Below, piece by piece: positions 1-6,406 of a stretch of 33,235 nucleotides of DNA. The notes under the pieces are model-generated. The model was not told where the DNA came from. It did not search any database and worked only from the letters and a program-made list of their open reading frames with translations. A program made the translations under genes and the position numbers. Where the stretch lies: contig WFSF01000225.1 of NCBI GenBank assembly GCA_015486155.1, positions 1 through 33,235 on the forward strand, given 5' to 3'. Positions within the stretch are counted from its first letter, which is position 1, and every line of letters starts with the position of its first letter. The DNA comes from Armatimonadota bacterium (GTDB lineage: Bacteria; Armatimonadota; Hebobacteria; Hebobacterales; Hebobacteraceae).

Positions 1-350
1 GCCCCCGCCCCCGCACGCCGCGAGGTCGGCCCGCCGAACACGAACGGCTCCCCGTCCGCCACGACCGTGGTGTACGAGGTCCACGGTTCTCGGCTGCCAT
101 AGATGAGCACCTGGTTGTCGTCGGAGGCGCGTGAGGGGTCGCCGCCGGTGGTGTCCACGGCGAAGCGGCCGGTCTCCTGCGCGCCCGCGTTCACGCGGAT
201 GCGGATGAACTCGTTGGCGACGGAGACCACCGGAACCGGGGCCCGATTTTCCGCCTCGGCCTTCGGCGGCTCCGCCCGCGCGGGCGAGGTGAAGGCCGCG
301 AGCGCACACAGCGTCAGCGCGGCGGCACAGTTGCGAATCGTGATGCGCAT
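1..350 (-). CDS. Secreted protein of unknown function, C-terminus outside the window
   Basis: The reading frame opens at an ATG at 350 and runs off the left edge, so about 116 N-terminal residues are visible. Residues 1-26 form a convincing Sec signal peptide: basic start, hydrophobic core, and an A-R-A cleavage site before EPPKAE. The mature part looks like a soluble domain (FIRIRVNAG, then RFAVDTTGGDP, then QVLIYGSREPWTSYTTV), which I do not recognise as a named family. Only 4 bases separate its start from the tonB stop codon, so it is very probably the last or a late gene of the exbB-exbD-tonB operon. It may act in the periplasm or at the outer membrane together with TonB; that role is inferred from position only. 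Confidence 0.75.
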   Translation of the reverse strand, partial: MRITIRNCAAALTLCALAAFTSPARAEPPKAEAENRAPVPVVSVANEFIRIRVNAGAQETGRFAVDTTGGDPSRASDDNQVLIYGSREPWTSYTTVVADGEPFVFGGPTSRRAGAG

Positions 351-354
351 GGGG

Positions 355-1068
355 CTATCCTCGCTTGACCTTTCCGTCCGTGAACTCGATGGTGACCTCG
401 ACCTTGCCGGGGGCGGGCTTTCCGTTCTTCATGCCCGGCCGGAAGACCCAACCCTGCTCCAGCGCCCGCTTGGCGGCGTGGTCCAGCACCGGGTGGCCGG
501 AGGTATGCAGCACGGCGACCGACTTGACCTTACCGTCCGGGCCCACGGTGACCGCGAGCGTCACCCGGCCCTCCATGCGCGCGTCGAGCGCGCGCTTGGG
601 ATAGACGGGCAAAGGAGCCTCCGCCTCCGCCGGACCGTACGTGGGCCCGGTCTCCTCTTTCCGCCTGGTCTGGTCGGCGGCGACACCCTGGGGCTTCGGC
701 CTCTCGGCGGCCGGCTCGCGGGACTTGTTGGAGGTGAGGATGCGGGGGGCCGGCGATTTGGCGCCCTCGTTCTCGGTCTTCGCCGCGGCCGCATTGGGAG
801 CGGTCCGGCGCGGCCGCGCCGCGTTCTCAGGCCGTTTGACGACCTCGGGAGTGCGCCTCCCCCCCGAGACCAGTGTGGGCGCGGTGCGCTCCGTGACGGT
901 GAGCTCGATGGGGATCAGCGCCTTGCGCGCGGCCGGGCCGCGCCCTGCGAGCAGCCCGATGAGCAACAACAGGAGTGCGTGGAAGCCAACGGAGACCGCG
1001 GCGGCGACGCGGTACCGCTGGGCCTCCCCCATCGGCGGTCTCTCTACGATTGCCTGCTCTGCCGACAT
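355..1068 (-). CDS. tonB: TonB family energy transducer
   Basis: A 237-residue TonB-type protein that would carry proton-motive-force energy from ExbB/ExbD in the inner membrane to outer-membrane receptors. One transmembrane segment spans about residues 21-41 and contains S26-x3-H30, the same spacing as the functional Ser/His pair of classical TonB. A long Pro/Ala/Lys/Arg-rich periplasmic linker follows (about 45-150). The C-terminal TonB domain covers about 155-237, with the YPKRAL start, the GRVTLAVTVGPDGKV strand region and the WVFRPG motif. The start ATG has an AGAGGA-like ribosome site. It lies 16 bases after exbD and 4 bases before the signal-peptide protein. The receptor it serves is not in the window. 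Confidence 0.92.
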   Translation of the reverse strand: MSAEQAIVERPPMGEAQRYRVAAAVSVGFHALLLLLIGLLAGRGPAARKALIPIELTVTERTAPTLVSGGRRTPEVVKRPENAARPRRTAPNAAAAKTENEGAKSPAPRILTSNKSREPAAERPKPQGVAADQTRRKEETGPTYGPAEAEAPLPVYPKRALDARMEGRVTLAVTVGPDGKVKSVAVLHTSGHPVLDHAAKRALEQGWVFRPGMKNGKPAPGKVEVTIEFTDGKVKRG

Positions 1069-1084
1069 GGAGAATCCTCTGCCC

Positions 1085-1540
1085 TCACCGCGGCGGTGTG
1101 CGCTCTTGCGTGCGCTTCGGGTTGGCGGCGAGCGCTATCCGGTGGAACCCGGAGGCGCGCACTTCGTCCAGCGCCTCCACCAGTTGCGAATACGGAACCT
1201 TCTCGTCGGCGGCCACCACTATCTGCGCGTCGGTGTCGCCCTTGGCCGCCTCTGTCACCGCCTGACCCAGGCGGCCCGCGGTCACGACCCGGCCGCCCAC
1301 CCGGGCGGGCTGGCCCGGCAGGAGGGTGATGCTGACGCGCGTGGGCACTGGGGAGGCGGTCTTCGCCGACGGGAGTTTCAGGGCCAGCCCGGTGCGGGCC
1401 CCGGCAAAGGTGGTGGTCACAGCGAAGAAAATGAGCAGGATGAACACCGCGTCGATCATGGCCGTGAGGTCCAGATAGGGGCGCAGGCGGCGCCGGCCCC
1501 GCGGAAGGAGAGACCCTCCCCAGGCGGATTGTCCGTTCAT
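1085..1540 (-). CDS. exbD: ExbD/TolR biopolymer transport protein
   Basis: A 151-residue ExbD/TolR protein, the small stator partner of ExbB that couples proton flow to TonB. It has a short basic cytoplasmic N-terminus and one transmembrane helix (about 26-45). That helix carries D30 in the LDLTAMIDAVFILLIFF context, matching the essential membrane aspartate of the family. A periplasmic domain of about 100 residues follows, with PTRVSITLLPGQPARVGG and a C-terminal VVAADEKVPY segment typical of ExbD. The start ATG overlaps the exbB stop by 4 bases (ATGA), so translation is coupled. It could equally serve a Tol-Pal system, but the adjacent TonB gene favours ExbD. Confidence 0.92.
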   Translation of the reverse strand: MNGQSAWGGSLLPRGRRRLRPYLDLTAMIDAVFILLIFFAVTTTFAGARTGLALKLPSAKTASPVPTRVSITLLPGQPARVGGRVVTAGRLGQAVTEAAKGDTDAQIVVAADEKVPYSQLVEALDEVRASGFHRIALAANPKRTQERTPPR

Positions 1541-2151
1541 CGTCCCCCTCCCGCCCTGGTCTGAAGGTTCAGGAGCTCGGTCACGCGCAACTCGATCTCG
1601 TGGGCGAGCGCGTCCACGCGCCCCGCGAGCGAGTTGTAGACGATGAGAAAGGGAATGGCGATGCAGAGGCCCGTGAAGGTCGTGATGAGCGCCTCGGCGA
1701 TGCCGCCGGAGAGGGCGGCCGCGTTGCCGATGTCGCCCCCGGCGATCACGCGGAAGACCTTGATGAGCCCGGAGATGGTGCCGAGAAGGCCGAGCAGCGG
1801 CGCTACCGTGACCATGGTGGCGAGCACGGGCAGGCCGCGCTCCAGCACCGGTTGCTCGGAGAGCGCCACCTCCCGGGCCACCTCCCTCAGGTCCTCCTTG
1901 GGCATGTCGAAATTGGCGAGCGCGGCGCCCAGCACTCTCGCCACCGGCCCCGGGGTGGCCTCACACACCCCCCTCGCCTCCTCCTGGGACCCGCGCTCCA
2001 GGGCGGCCCGAATCTTATCCATCAGCCTCTTGCTGTCCGGCCTGGCGTGGCGCAGATACAGCCAGCGCTCGACCGCCACCACCAACGCGATCACGCTGCA
2101 CAGCAAGAGGGGGATCATCACGACACCGCCGCGCGCGATTGGCTCGAACAC
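1537..2151 (-). CDS. exbB: ExbB/TolQ/MotA-family proton channel
   Basis: A 204-residue ExbB/TolQ protein that forms the proton-channel pentamer driving ExbD and TonB. Three transmembrane segments are visible at about 10-28, 109-131 and 154-173. The last two hold the family hallmarks APLLGLLGTISGLIKVF and ALITTFTGLCIAIPFLI. The start is a GTG at 2151 with AGGAGG nine bases upstream. The ATG closer to that site is out of frame, so GTG is the best choice. It is the first gene of the minus-strand operon exbB-exbD-tonB-secreted protein. The 154 bases between it and the citrate synthase stop show no clear promoter. Confidence 0.92.
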   Translation of the reverse strand: MFEPIARGGVVMIPLLLCSVIALVVAVERWLYLRHARPDSKRLMDKIRAALERGSQEEARGVCEATPGPVARVLGAALANFDMPKEDLREVAREVALSEQPVLERGLPVLATMVTVAPLLGLLGTISGLIKVFRVIAGGDIGNAAALSGGIAEALITTFTGLCIAIPFLIVYNSLAGRVDALAHEIELRVTELLNLQTRAGGGR

Positions 2152-2305
2152 CGCTTCATTCCTCCTGACACTGGGCTGAAATCGCTGCCGCTTTCGGCGC
2201 GGTTAGACACGGCGAGGCAAGGAATGTCGCGGGCGGAGCGCGGGGAACCGGGGCTGCCCGGCGTTGCCGGATATTTCGCGGCGGAGCCCCAAGGGCAGGG
2301 CGGCG

Positions 2306-3439
2306 TCAGGCCTCCCGCTCGTCAATCGGCACGTAGCGGCGCTCCGCGGGGCCGATGTAATTGGCGCGGGGGCGGATAATCCGGTTGTTCTGCCACTGCT
2401 CCAGGATGTGCGCGGTCCACCCGACGATGCGGCTGCACGCGAAAATCGGGGTGAACAGCGAGGCGGGAATGCCCATCAGGTGGTAGATGATCCCGGAGTA
2501 GAAGTCCACGTTGGGCCGGACCTTGGTGTTGGCCACCATCACGCGTTCCACCTCCTGGGCGATCTCGAACCACTTCATCTCGCCCTTGCGCTCGGAGAGA
2601 GCCTTCGCATAGCCCCTGAGCAGGGTGGCGCGGGGATCCTCGACCCGGTAGACCCGATGGCCGAAGCCGGGGACCTTCTGCTTGCGGTCTAGTGCGTCCC
2701 GCACCCACCTCTCGGCGTTGGCCGGGTCCCCGATCTCATCGAGCATGTGCATCACCTGCTCGTTTGCTCCCCCATGGAGGGGGCCCTTGAGCGCGCCGAT
2801 GGCGCTGGTCACCGAGGAGTACATGTCCGACATGGTGGCCGCGGTGACCCGGGCGGCGAAGGTAGAGGCGTTCAGCTCGTGATCGGCATGGAGAATCAGG
2901 CAGATGTCCAGGATGCGCGCGGTCTCATCGTCCGGCGGAGTGCCGTGCAGGGTGTACAGGAAGTTGTAGGCGACCCCCTTGCCCGGCAGCGGCGGCATGG
3001 GCTCCTCTCCCTCGCGCAGCCGCTGATGGCCGGTGATGACCAGGGGCATCCTCTCGGTGAGGCGCTGCGCCTTGCGGAGGCAGGCGTCGAGACGGGTGTT
3101 GCCGGAGTCGGGGTCCCAGTGCCCCATGGAGGAGACCGCGGTGCGCAACACCTCCATGGGAGTGGCCATGCGGGGGAAGAGGCGCAACACCATGGTCACC
3201 CGAATGGGGAGATCCATGCTTCCGGTGAAGCCGTCGAGGAAGGCGTCGAATTCCACCTTGCCCGGCAGGCGTCCATACCAGAGCAGGTACGCCACCTCCT
3301 CGAAGGTGCTCTTCTCGGCGAGCTCTATCGCATCATAGCCGCGATAGAGGAGCTTGCCCTTTTCGCCGTCAATGAAACAGATCCGCGAATCACAGGCAAT
3401 GATGTCCTCCAACCCGGCCTTTGCGTTGTTGTTTCCCAT
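2306..3439 (-). CDS. gltA: Citrate synthase (type II / 2-methylcitrate synthase family)
   Basis: A 377-residue citrate synthase that condenses acetyl-CoA with oxaloacetate, the entry step of the TCA cycle. The catalytic triad is visible as H222 (GPLHGGANEQV), H261 (PGFGHRVYR) and D312 (PNVDFYSG), and H187 lies in HADHELNAS. The open frame extends 19 codons further upstream. I chose the ATG at 3439 because AAAGGAGG sits eleven bases before it and because the predicted transcription start (from -10 at 3487-3492) falls downstream of the longer start. The family includes 2-methylcitrate synthases. With no methylcitrate genes nearby, citrate synthase is the default call. It appears to be a single-gene transcript. 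Confidence 0.93.
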   Translation of the reverse strand: MGNNNAKAGLEDIIACDSRICFIDGEKGKLLYRGYDAIELAEKSTFEEVAYLLWYGRLPGKVEFDAFLDGFTGSMDLPIRVTMVLRLFPRMATPMEVLRTAVSSMGHWDPDSGNTRLDACLRKAQRLTERMPLVITGHQRLREGEEPMPPLPGKGVAYNFLYTLHGTPPDDETARILDICLILHADHELNASTFAARVTAATMSDMYSSVTSAIGALKGPLHGGANEQVMHMLDEIGDPANAERWVRDALDRKQKVPGFGHRVYRVEDPRATLLRGYAKALSERKGEMKWFEIAQEVERVMVANTKVRPNVDFYSGIIYHLMGIPASLFTPIFACSRIVGWTAHILEQWQNNRIIRPRANYIGPAERRYVPIDEREA

Positions 3440-3486
3440 GCTCGCCGATGCCTCCTTTTCCGTCTGCGGTTTCTCATAGAATCTGC

Positions 3487-3516
3487 ATGATAGCATGAAC
3501 TCCGCCCCGAGGTGAA
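3487..3516 (-). promoter_or_regulatory. Sigma-70-type promoter for citrate synthase
   Basis: On the minus strand, TTCACC (3511-3516) and TATCAT (3487-3492) are separated by 18 bases. Transcription would start near 3480, about 40 bases before the chosen start codon of citrate synthase. The match is reasonable but not perfect at -35. Confidence 0.5.
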
Positions 3517-3534
3517 GAGAAAGCCATCGCGATT

Positions 3535-3563
3535 TTGACGGGGGCGAGCTCTGCGGCTATACT
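3535..3563 (+). promoter_or_regulatory. Sigma-70-type promoter before the transporter remnant and the aminopeptidase genes
   Basis: TTGACG (3535-3540) and TATACT (3558-3563) are separated by exactly 17 bases, a near-consensus sigma-70 promoter. It reads into the broken transporter gene and, through it, into the M55 aminopeptidase and URO-D-like genes. It is divergent from the citrate synthase promoter, with the two -35 boxes only 18 bases apart. Confidence 0.65.
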
Positions 3564-3598
3564 CGACCGCACACCCCCCGGAAAGGATTTCCGCGCCC

Positions 3599-3938
3599 AT
3601 GTGGCTCTGGGACTGGATAGGAGGCGGGAGCAGCGTGTCCGCGGTGTTCGTGATCGCGGCCGCCACGGCGCTGGCTCTGCTCATCGGCAGCATCCGGTTG
3701 GCACGCATCCGCCTCGGCCGCGGTGGGCGCATTGCTGGCAGGATTTGGGCTCCGCTTGCGCTACTTCTCTGTTTGCGGGCTGATGGCCGGGAGCATGACG
3801 GATCCGCCGGCGCTGGCGTTCGCCTCCTCCGGCACCCGCACGCGGGAGCCGATCCCGGCCTACGCGACGGTATATCCGCTGACGCAATTGATGAGGGCGC
3901 TGGCCGCGCAACTGATCGTGTTGTTGTTCGTGCGATGA
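3599..3938 (+). pseudogene. YidE/AspT-type transporter remnant (both ends kept, middle deleted)
   Basis: From ATG 3599 the frame reads like the N-terminus of a YidE/YbjL/AspT transporter: a hydrophobic helix, then ALLIGSIRLARIRLG. Near 3720 similarity switches to another frame, which from about 3723 to the stop at 3938 gives GLMAGSMTDPPALAFA and IPAYATVYPLTQLMRAL, the classic last segment of this family. Intact members are about 550 residues, with two TrkA-C domains in the middle. Here only about 40 plus 70 residues survive and the two parts are out of frame. A large internal deletion with a frame change explains this; a single sequencing error would not. The promoter and start region remain intact. 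The original substrate is unknown. Confidence 0.8.
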
Positions 3939-3962
3939 CGGGCAGCGCGAAGGGAGCAGCAA

Positions 3963-4787
3963 ATGAAGGTCTTCGTGATGACGGACGTGGAGGGCGTGGC
4001 CGGGGTGCAGGACTGGGACTGGACCACCCCGGGCAAATTACACTACGCGGAGGGGCGCGAACTGTTGACGCGGGAGGTCAACGCGGCCGTGGAGGGGTTG
4101 CTGGAGGGCGGGGCGACGGAGATACTGGTGTGCGACGCGCATGGGCCGGGAGGAATTGATGTGCAGCTTCTCGACCCGCGGGTCAGCCTCCAGCGCGGCT
4201 GGCCGGACGAGGAGTGGCCGTTGGGGCTCGACGAGTCCTTCGACGCCGTCGTCTGGGTGGGGCAGCACGCGAAGGCGCGCACTCCATACGGCCATCTCTG
4301 CCACACGCAGTCCTTGCATTACCTCGAGGAAACGGTGAACGGGGTCGCCATCGGTGAATTCGGCGAACTGGCGATGTGCGCCAGCGAACTGGGGGTGCGG
4401 TCCATCTTCGGGTCCGGGGACGAGGCCTTCTGCCGGGAGGCGGAGGCGCTGGTGCCGGGGATCGAGACCGCGGCGGTGAAGCGCGGGCTGCGGGCGGACG
4501 TCGGCGGGGACCTCGACGTGGACGAGTACCGCCGGGCCACCACCTCGGCCGTGCACCTTCACCCCGTGCGGGCGCGGGAGCTCATCCGCGAGGGAGCCCG
4601 TCGCGCCGTCGAACGGGCCAAGAACGAGGATTTCGGGATCATCCCGCTCCAGCCCCCCTTCCGCCGGGTCGTGAAACTCCGCCGAAGCGACCGCCGCCCC
4701 TCGGCCACATTCATGGAAGTCGAGCACCCCTCCAGCTTCATCGCCGTCATGAACATGTGGGGAGAGGAGCAGCCGCTGGATGAATAG
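3963..4787 (+). CDS. dppA: M55 family D-aminopeptidase (DppA-like)
   Basis: A 274-residue zinc peptidase of family M55, which releases N-terminal D-amino acids from short peptides such as cell-wall-derived D-Ala-D-Ala. The ligand pattern of the Bacillus enzyme is present: D8 and E10 in MTDVEGVAG, H60 in VCDAHGPGG, H102 in VGQHAKA and E132 in IGEFGEL. H114 (LCHTQS) fits the position of the catalytic histidine. The length matches the family. A GGGAG site precedes the ATG. The end overlaps the next gene by 8 bases, so the two are probably translated together. The preceding transporter remnant may once have belonged to the same operon. Confidence 0.9.
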   Translation: MKVFVMTDVEGVAGVQDWDWTTPGKLHYAEGRELLTREVNAAVEGLLEGGATEILVCDAHGPGGIDVQLLDPRVSLQRGWPDEEWPLGLDESFDAVVWVGQHAKARTPYGHLCHTQSLHYLEETVNGVAIGEFGELAMCASELGVRSIFGSGDEAFCREAEALVPGIETAAVKRGLRADVGGDLDVDEYRRATTSAVHLHPVRARELIREGARRAVERAKNEDFGIIPLQPPFRRVVKLRRSDRRPSATFMEVEHPSSFIAVMNMWGEEQPLDE

Positions 4788-5961
4788 CGCCTCCGGGGAC
4801 GCGCGGTGGGACGCGCGCGCCATCGCCCGCCACAACGCGGAGGTGGAGAAACTGTGGCGGGATTTCCACTCCGGCGCGCCGGCGCGCGTGCCCGTGGTCT
4901 GGAACTTCAACACCCGGTACTATCTGCTCGATCCCGCGCTGAATCAAAAGGGTTACACATTCGAGCAGTATTTTCAGGACCCGGACGCGCAGTGGGAGGT
5001 GCAGCTCGCGTTTCGCAGGTGGATCCGCGAGCACGTGTCCATGGATCAGCCCTGGGGCCTGCCCGAGGAGTGGGACGGACTGAGGCCGGACTTCCAGAAT
5101 ATCTACGAGGCGGCATGGCTGGGCTGCCCCATCGAGTTTCGCCCGGGCGAGGTGCCGGACACGTGGCCCCTCCTCAAGGAGGACAAGGGGAAACTCGCAT
5201 CGCTGAGCATCCCCGATCCCCTGCACGGCGGCATAATGGGCCGGGCGTGGGAGTTCTATCAGCGCTTCGAGGAACGCAGAAGGCGCGAGGACTTCTGTGG
5301 GCGTCCGGTGGGACGGTCTCTTCTCAGCGGCGGCGGTACCGACGGTCCCTTCACGGTGGCCTGCAACCTTCGGGGAGCCACCGAATTGTGTCTGGACCTC
5401 TACGAGGACCCGACCTTCGCGCGCGAATTGCTGGAGTTCGTGACCGAGGCGATCATCACACGGGTGCGCGCGGTGGGCGAGGTGAACGGCGTGAAGTACC
5501 CGCAGCCCGGATGGGGGTTCGCGGACGACAGCATCCAACTGCTCTCCGTAGACCAGTACCGCGAGTTCGTACTCCCCCATCATCTCCGCATGGTCTCGGA
5601 GTTCTCCCAGGGCGGACCCAATGCCATCCACCTGTGCGGAAGCGTCCAGCATCTGCTTCCCATCGTGCAGCGCGAGCTGAACGTCCAGGACTTCGACCTC
5701 GGCTTTCCGGTGGACCTGGGCCGCGCCCGTCGGGAGCTCGGGCCGGGCGCGCTGCTGCGGGGCAACCTGCACCCGCAGACGCTGAAGGAAGGGCCGCCTT
5801 GCAAGATCGAAGAAGAGACTGCTAGTATCATGGCCGGCGGGGCCAAGGAGGGGCGGCGGTTCATCTTCTGCGAGGGCAACAATGTCGCTCCCGGCACCCC
5901 GCTGGAGCACTTCGACGCGGCCTACCAGGCGGCCCGGAGGCATGGAAGGCACGAAGGATAG
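4780..5961 (+). CDS. URO-D-fold protein, probable corrinoid-type methyltransferase relative
   Basis: A 393-residue protein of the uroporphyrinogen decarboxylase superfamily, a TIM-barrel fold that also holds the MtaA/CmuA/MtbA methylcobamide methyltransferases. True HemE is excluded as a first choice because no haem genes are near. The sequence instead carries H284-x-C286 (AIHLCGSV) and C364 (FIFCEGNN), the zinc-binding H-x-C...C arrangement that activates thiols in MtaA-like enzymes. YPQPGWGFADDS (240-251) and LLRGNLHP (325-331) follow the usual superfamily layout. The substrate is unknown, and no corrinoid protein is seen nearby. It starts inside the end of the M55 peptidase gene. Related proteins are often annotated as uroporphyrinogen decarboxylase without evidence for that reaction. 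Confidence 0.75.
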   Translation: MNSASGDARWDARAIARHNAEVEKLWRDFHSGAPARVPVVWNFNTRYYLLDPALNQKGYTFEQYFQDPDAQWEVQLAFRRWIREHVSMDQPWGLPEEWDGLRPDFQNIYEAAWLGCPIEFRPGEVPDTWPLLKEDKGKLASLSIPDPLHGGIMGRAWEFYQRFEERRRREDFCGRPVGRSLLSGGGTDGPFTVACNLRGATELCLDLYEDPTFARELLEFVTEAIITRVRAVGEVNGVKYPQPGWGFADDSIQLLSVDQYREFVLPHHLRMVSEFSQGGPNAIHLCGSVQHLLPIVQRELNVQDFDLGFPVDLGRARRELGPGALLRGNLHPQTLKEGPPCKIEEETASIMAGGAKEGRRFIFCEGNNVAPGTPLEHFDAAYQAARRHGRHEG

Positions 5962-6288
5962 ATAGACTGCTCCCAAATCGCGTGTCCATTCTGCTCCATC
6001 ACTTTTCCCCTCAGCTGATAAACGTCATGACTTCGGCACATGGCGAGCCGCCTTGTATGCATTTTGGCCAACCAGCAGGGAAGTCCGCACACAATTTTCG
6101 CTGTAGAGGGGCTATCCTGTTGGTCGCCTTCACACGCTGTAGTCATGGGGACGTGAGGGTCCATCAGGGAACCTAACTTGGAGTCATTCGCCTCGTGGTA
6201 GCGGCCGCGATGAGCGCGGCCATCGTCTCTGCTCCGCGCGCTGCGGGCAGAGAGAGTTTGGGGTTGGGCGAATGGGGTTGCCAACTGC

Positions 6289-6350
6289 GGGAGCCGAGCC
6301 CGCCCTTCCCTCCCTGGTGGAATGTGGAAGGAGCGGCTGGCTCGGCTCCC
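6289..6350. repeat. Long imperfect hairpin with a perfect 12-base outer stem
   Basis: The 12 bases at 6289-6300 (GGGAGCCGAGCC) are perfectly complementary to 6339-6350. Inside, CCTTCC (6304-6309) pairs with GGAAGG (6326-6331). There is no T-run on either side, so it is not a standard intrinsic terminator. It could be a transcript-end structure, a repetitive extragenic palindrome or the remains of a mobile element. Confidence 0.6.
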
Positions 6351-6357
6351 TGCCCCA

Positions 6358-6379
6358 GCATGTGGTTATTGCCACATGC
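6358..6379. repeat. Short perfect hairpin, 8-base stem, 6-base loop
   Basis: GCATGTGG (6358-6365) and CCACATGC (6372-6379) form a perfect stem around a six-base loop. It lies 28 bases downstream of the GH20-like stop codon and 7 bases from the larger hairpin. It may help end or stabilise the minus-strand transcript. Confidence 0.45.
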
Positions 6380-6406
6380 GGCGGCGCGTCCATTATCCCC
6401 GATGGT

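Larger units (their letters stand above)
5962..6406. other. 445-base intergenic region without a convincing gene
   Basis: This gap lies between the URO-D-like gene (plus) and the GH20-like gene (minus), so it is a convergent 3' region. The part 5962-6180 looks visibly less G+C-rich than its surroundings. A minus-strand open frame crosses it, but its product resembles nothing I know and shows no ribosome site that I trust. The right half holds two hairpins, listed separately. I see no tRNA and no insertion-sequence ends. Confidence 0.5.

Noticed and set aside
103-1564. Long plus-strand open frames opposite the tonB and exbD genes
   Set aside because: They are antisense shadows of well-supported minus-strand genes in G+C-rich DNA and show no family similarity or ribosome sites.
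3440-3496. Longer start for citrate synthase (19 extra residues)
   Set aside because: The predicted transcript begins near 3480, after that start, and a strong ribosome site precedes the ATG at 3439.
4780-5961. Calling this gene hemE
   Set aside because: It has a zinc-thiol H-x-C...C pattern, a family that is broad in function, and no haem-biosynthesis neighbours.
5922-6284. Minus-strand 120-residue open frame in the intergenic region
   Set aside because: It overlaps the end of the URO-D-like gene, resembles no known protein and has no convincing ribosome site.
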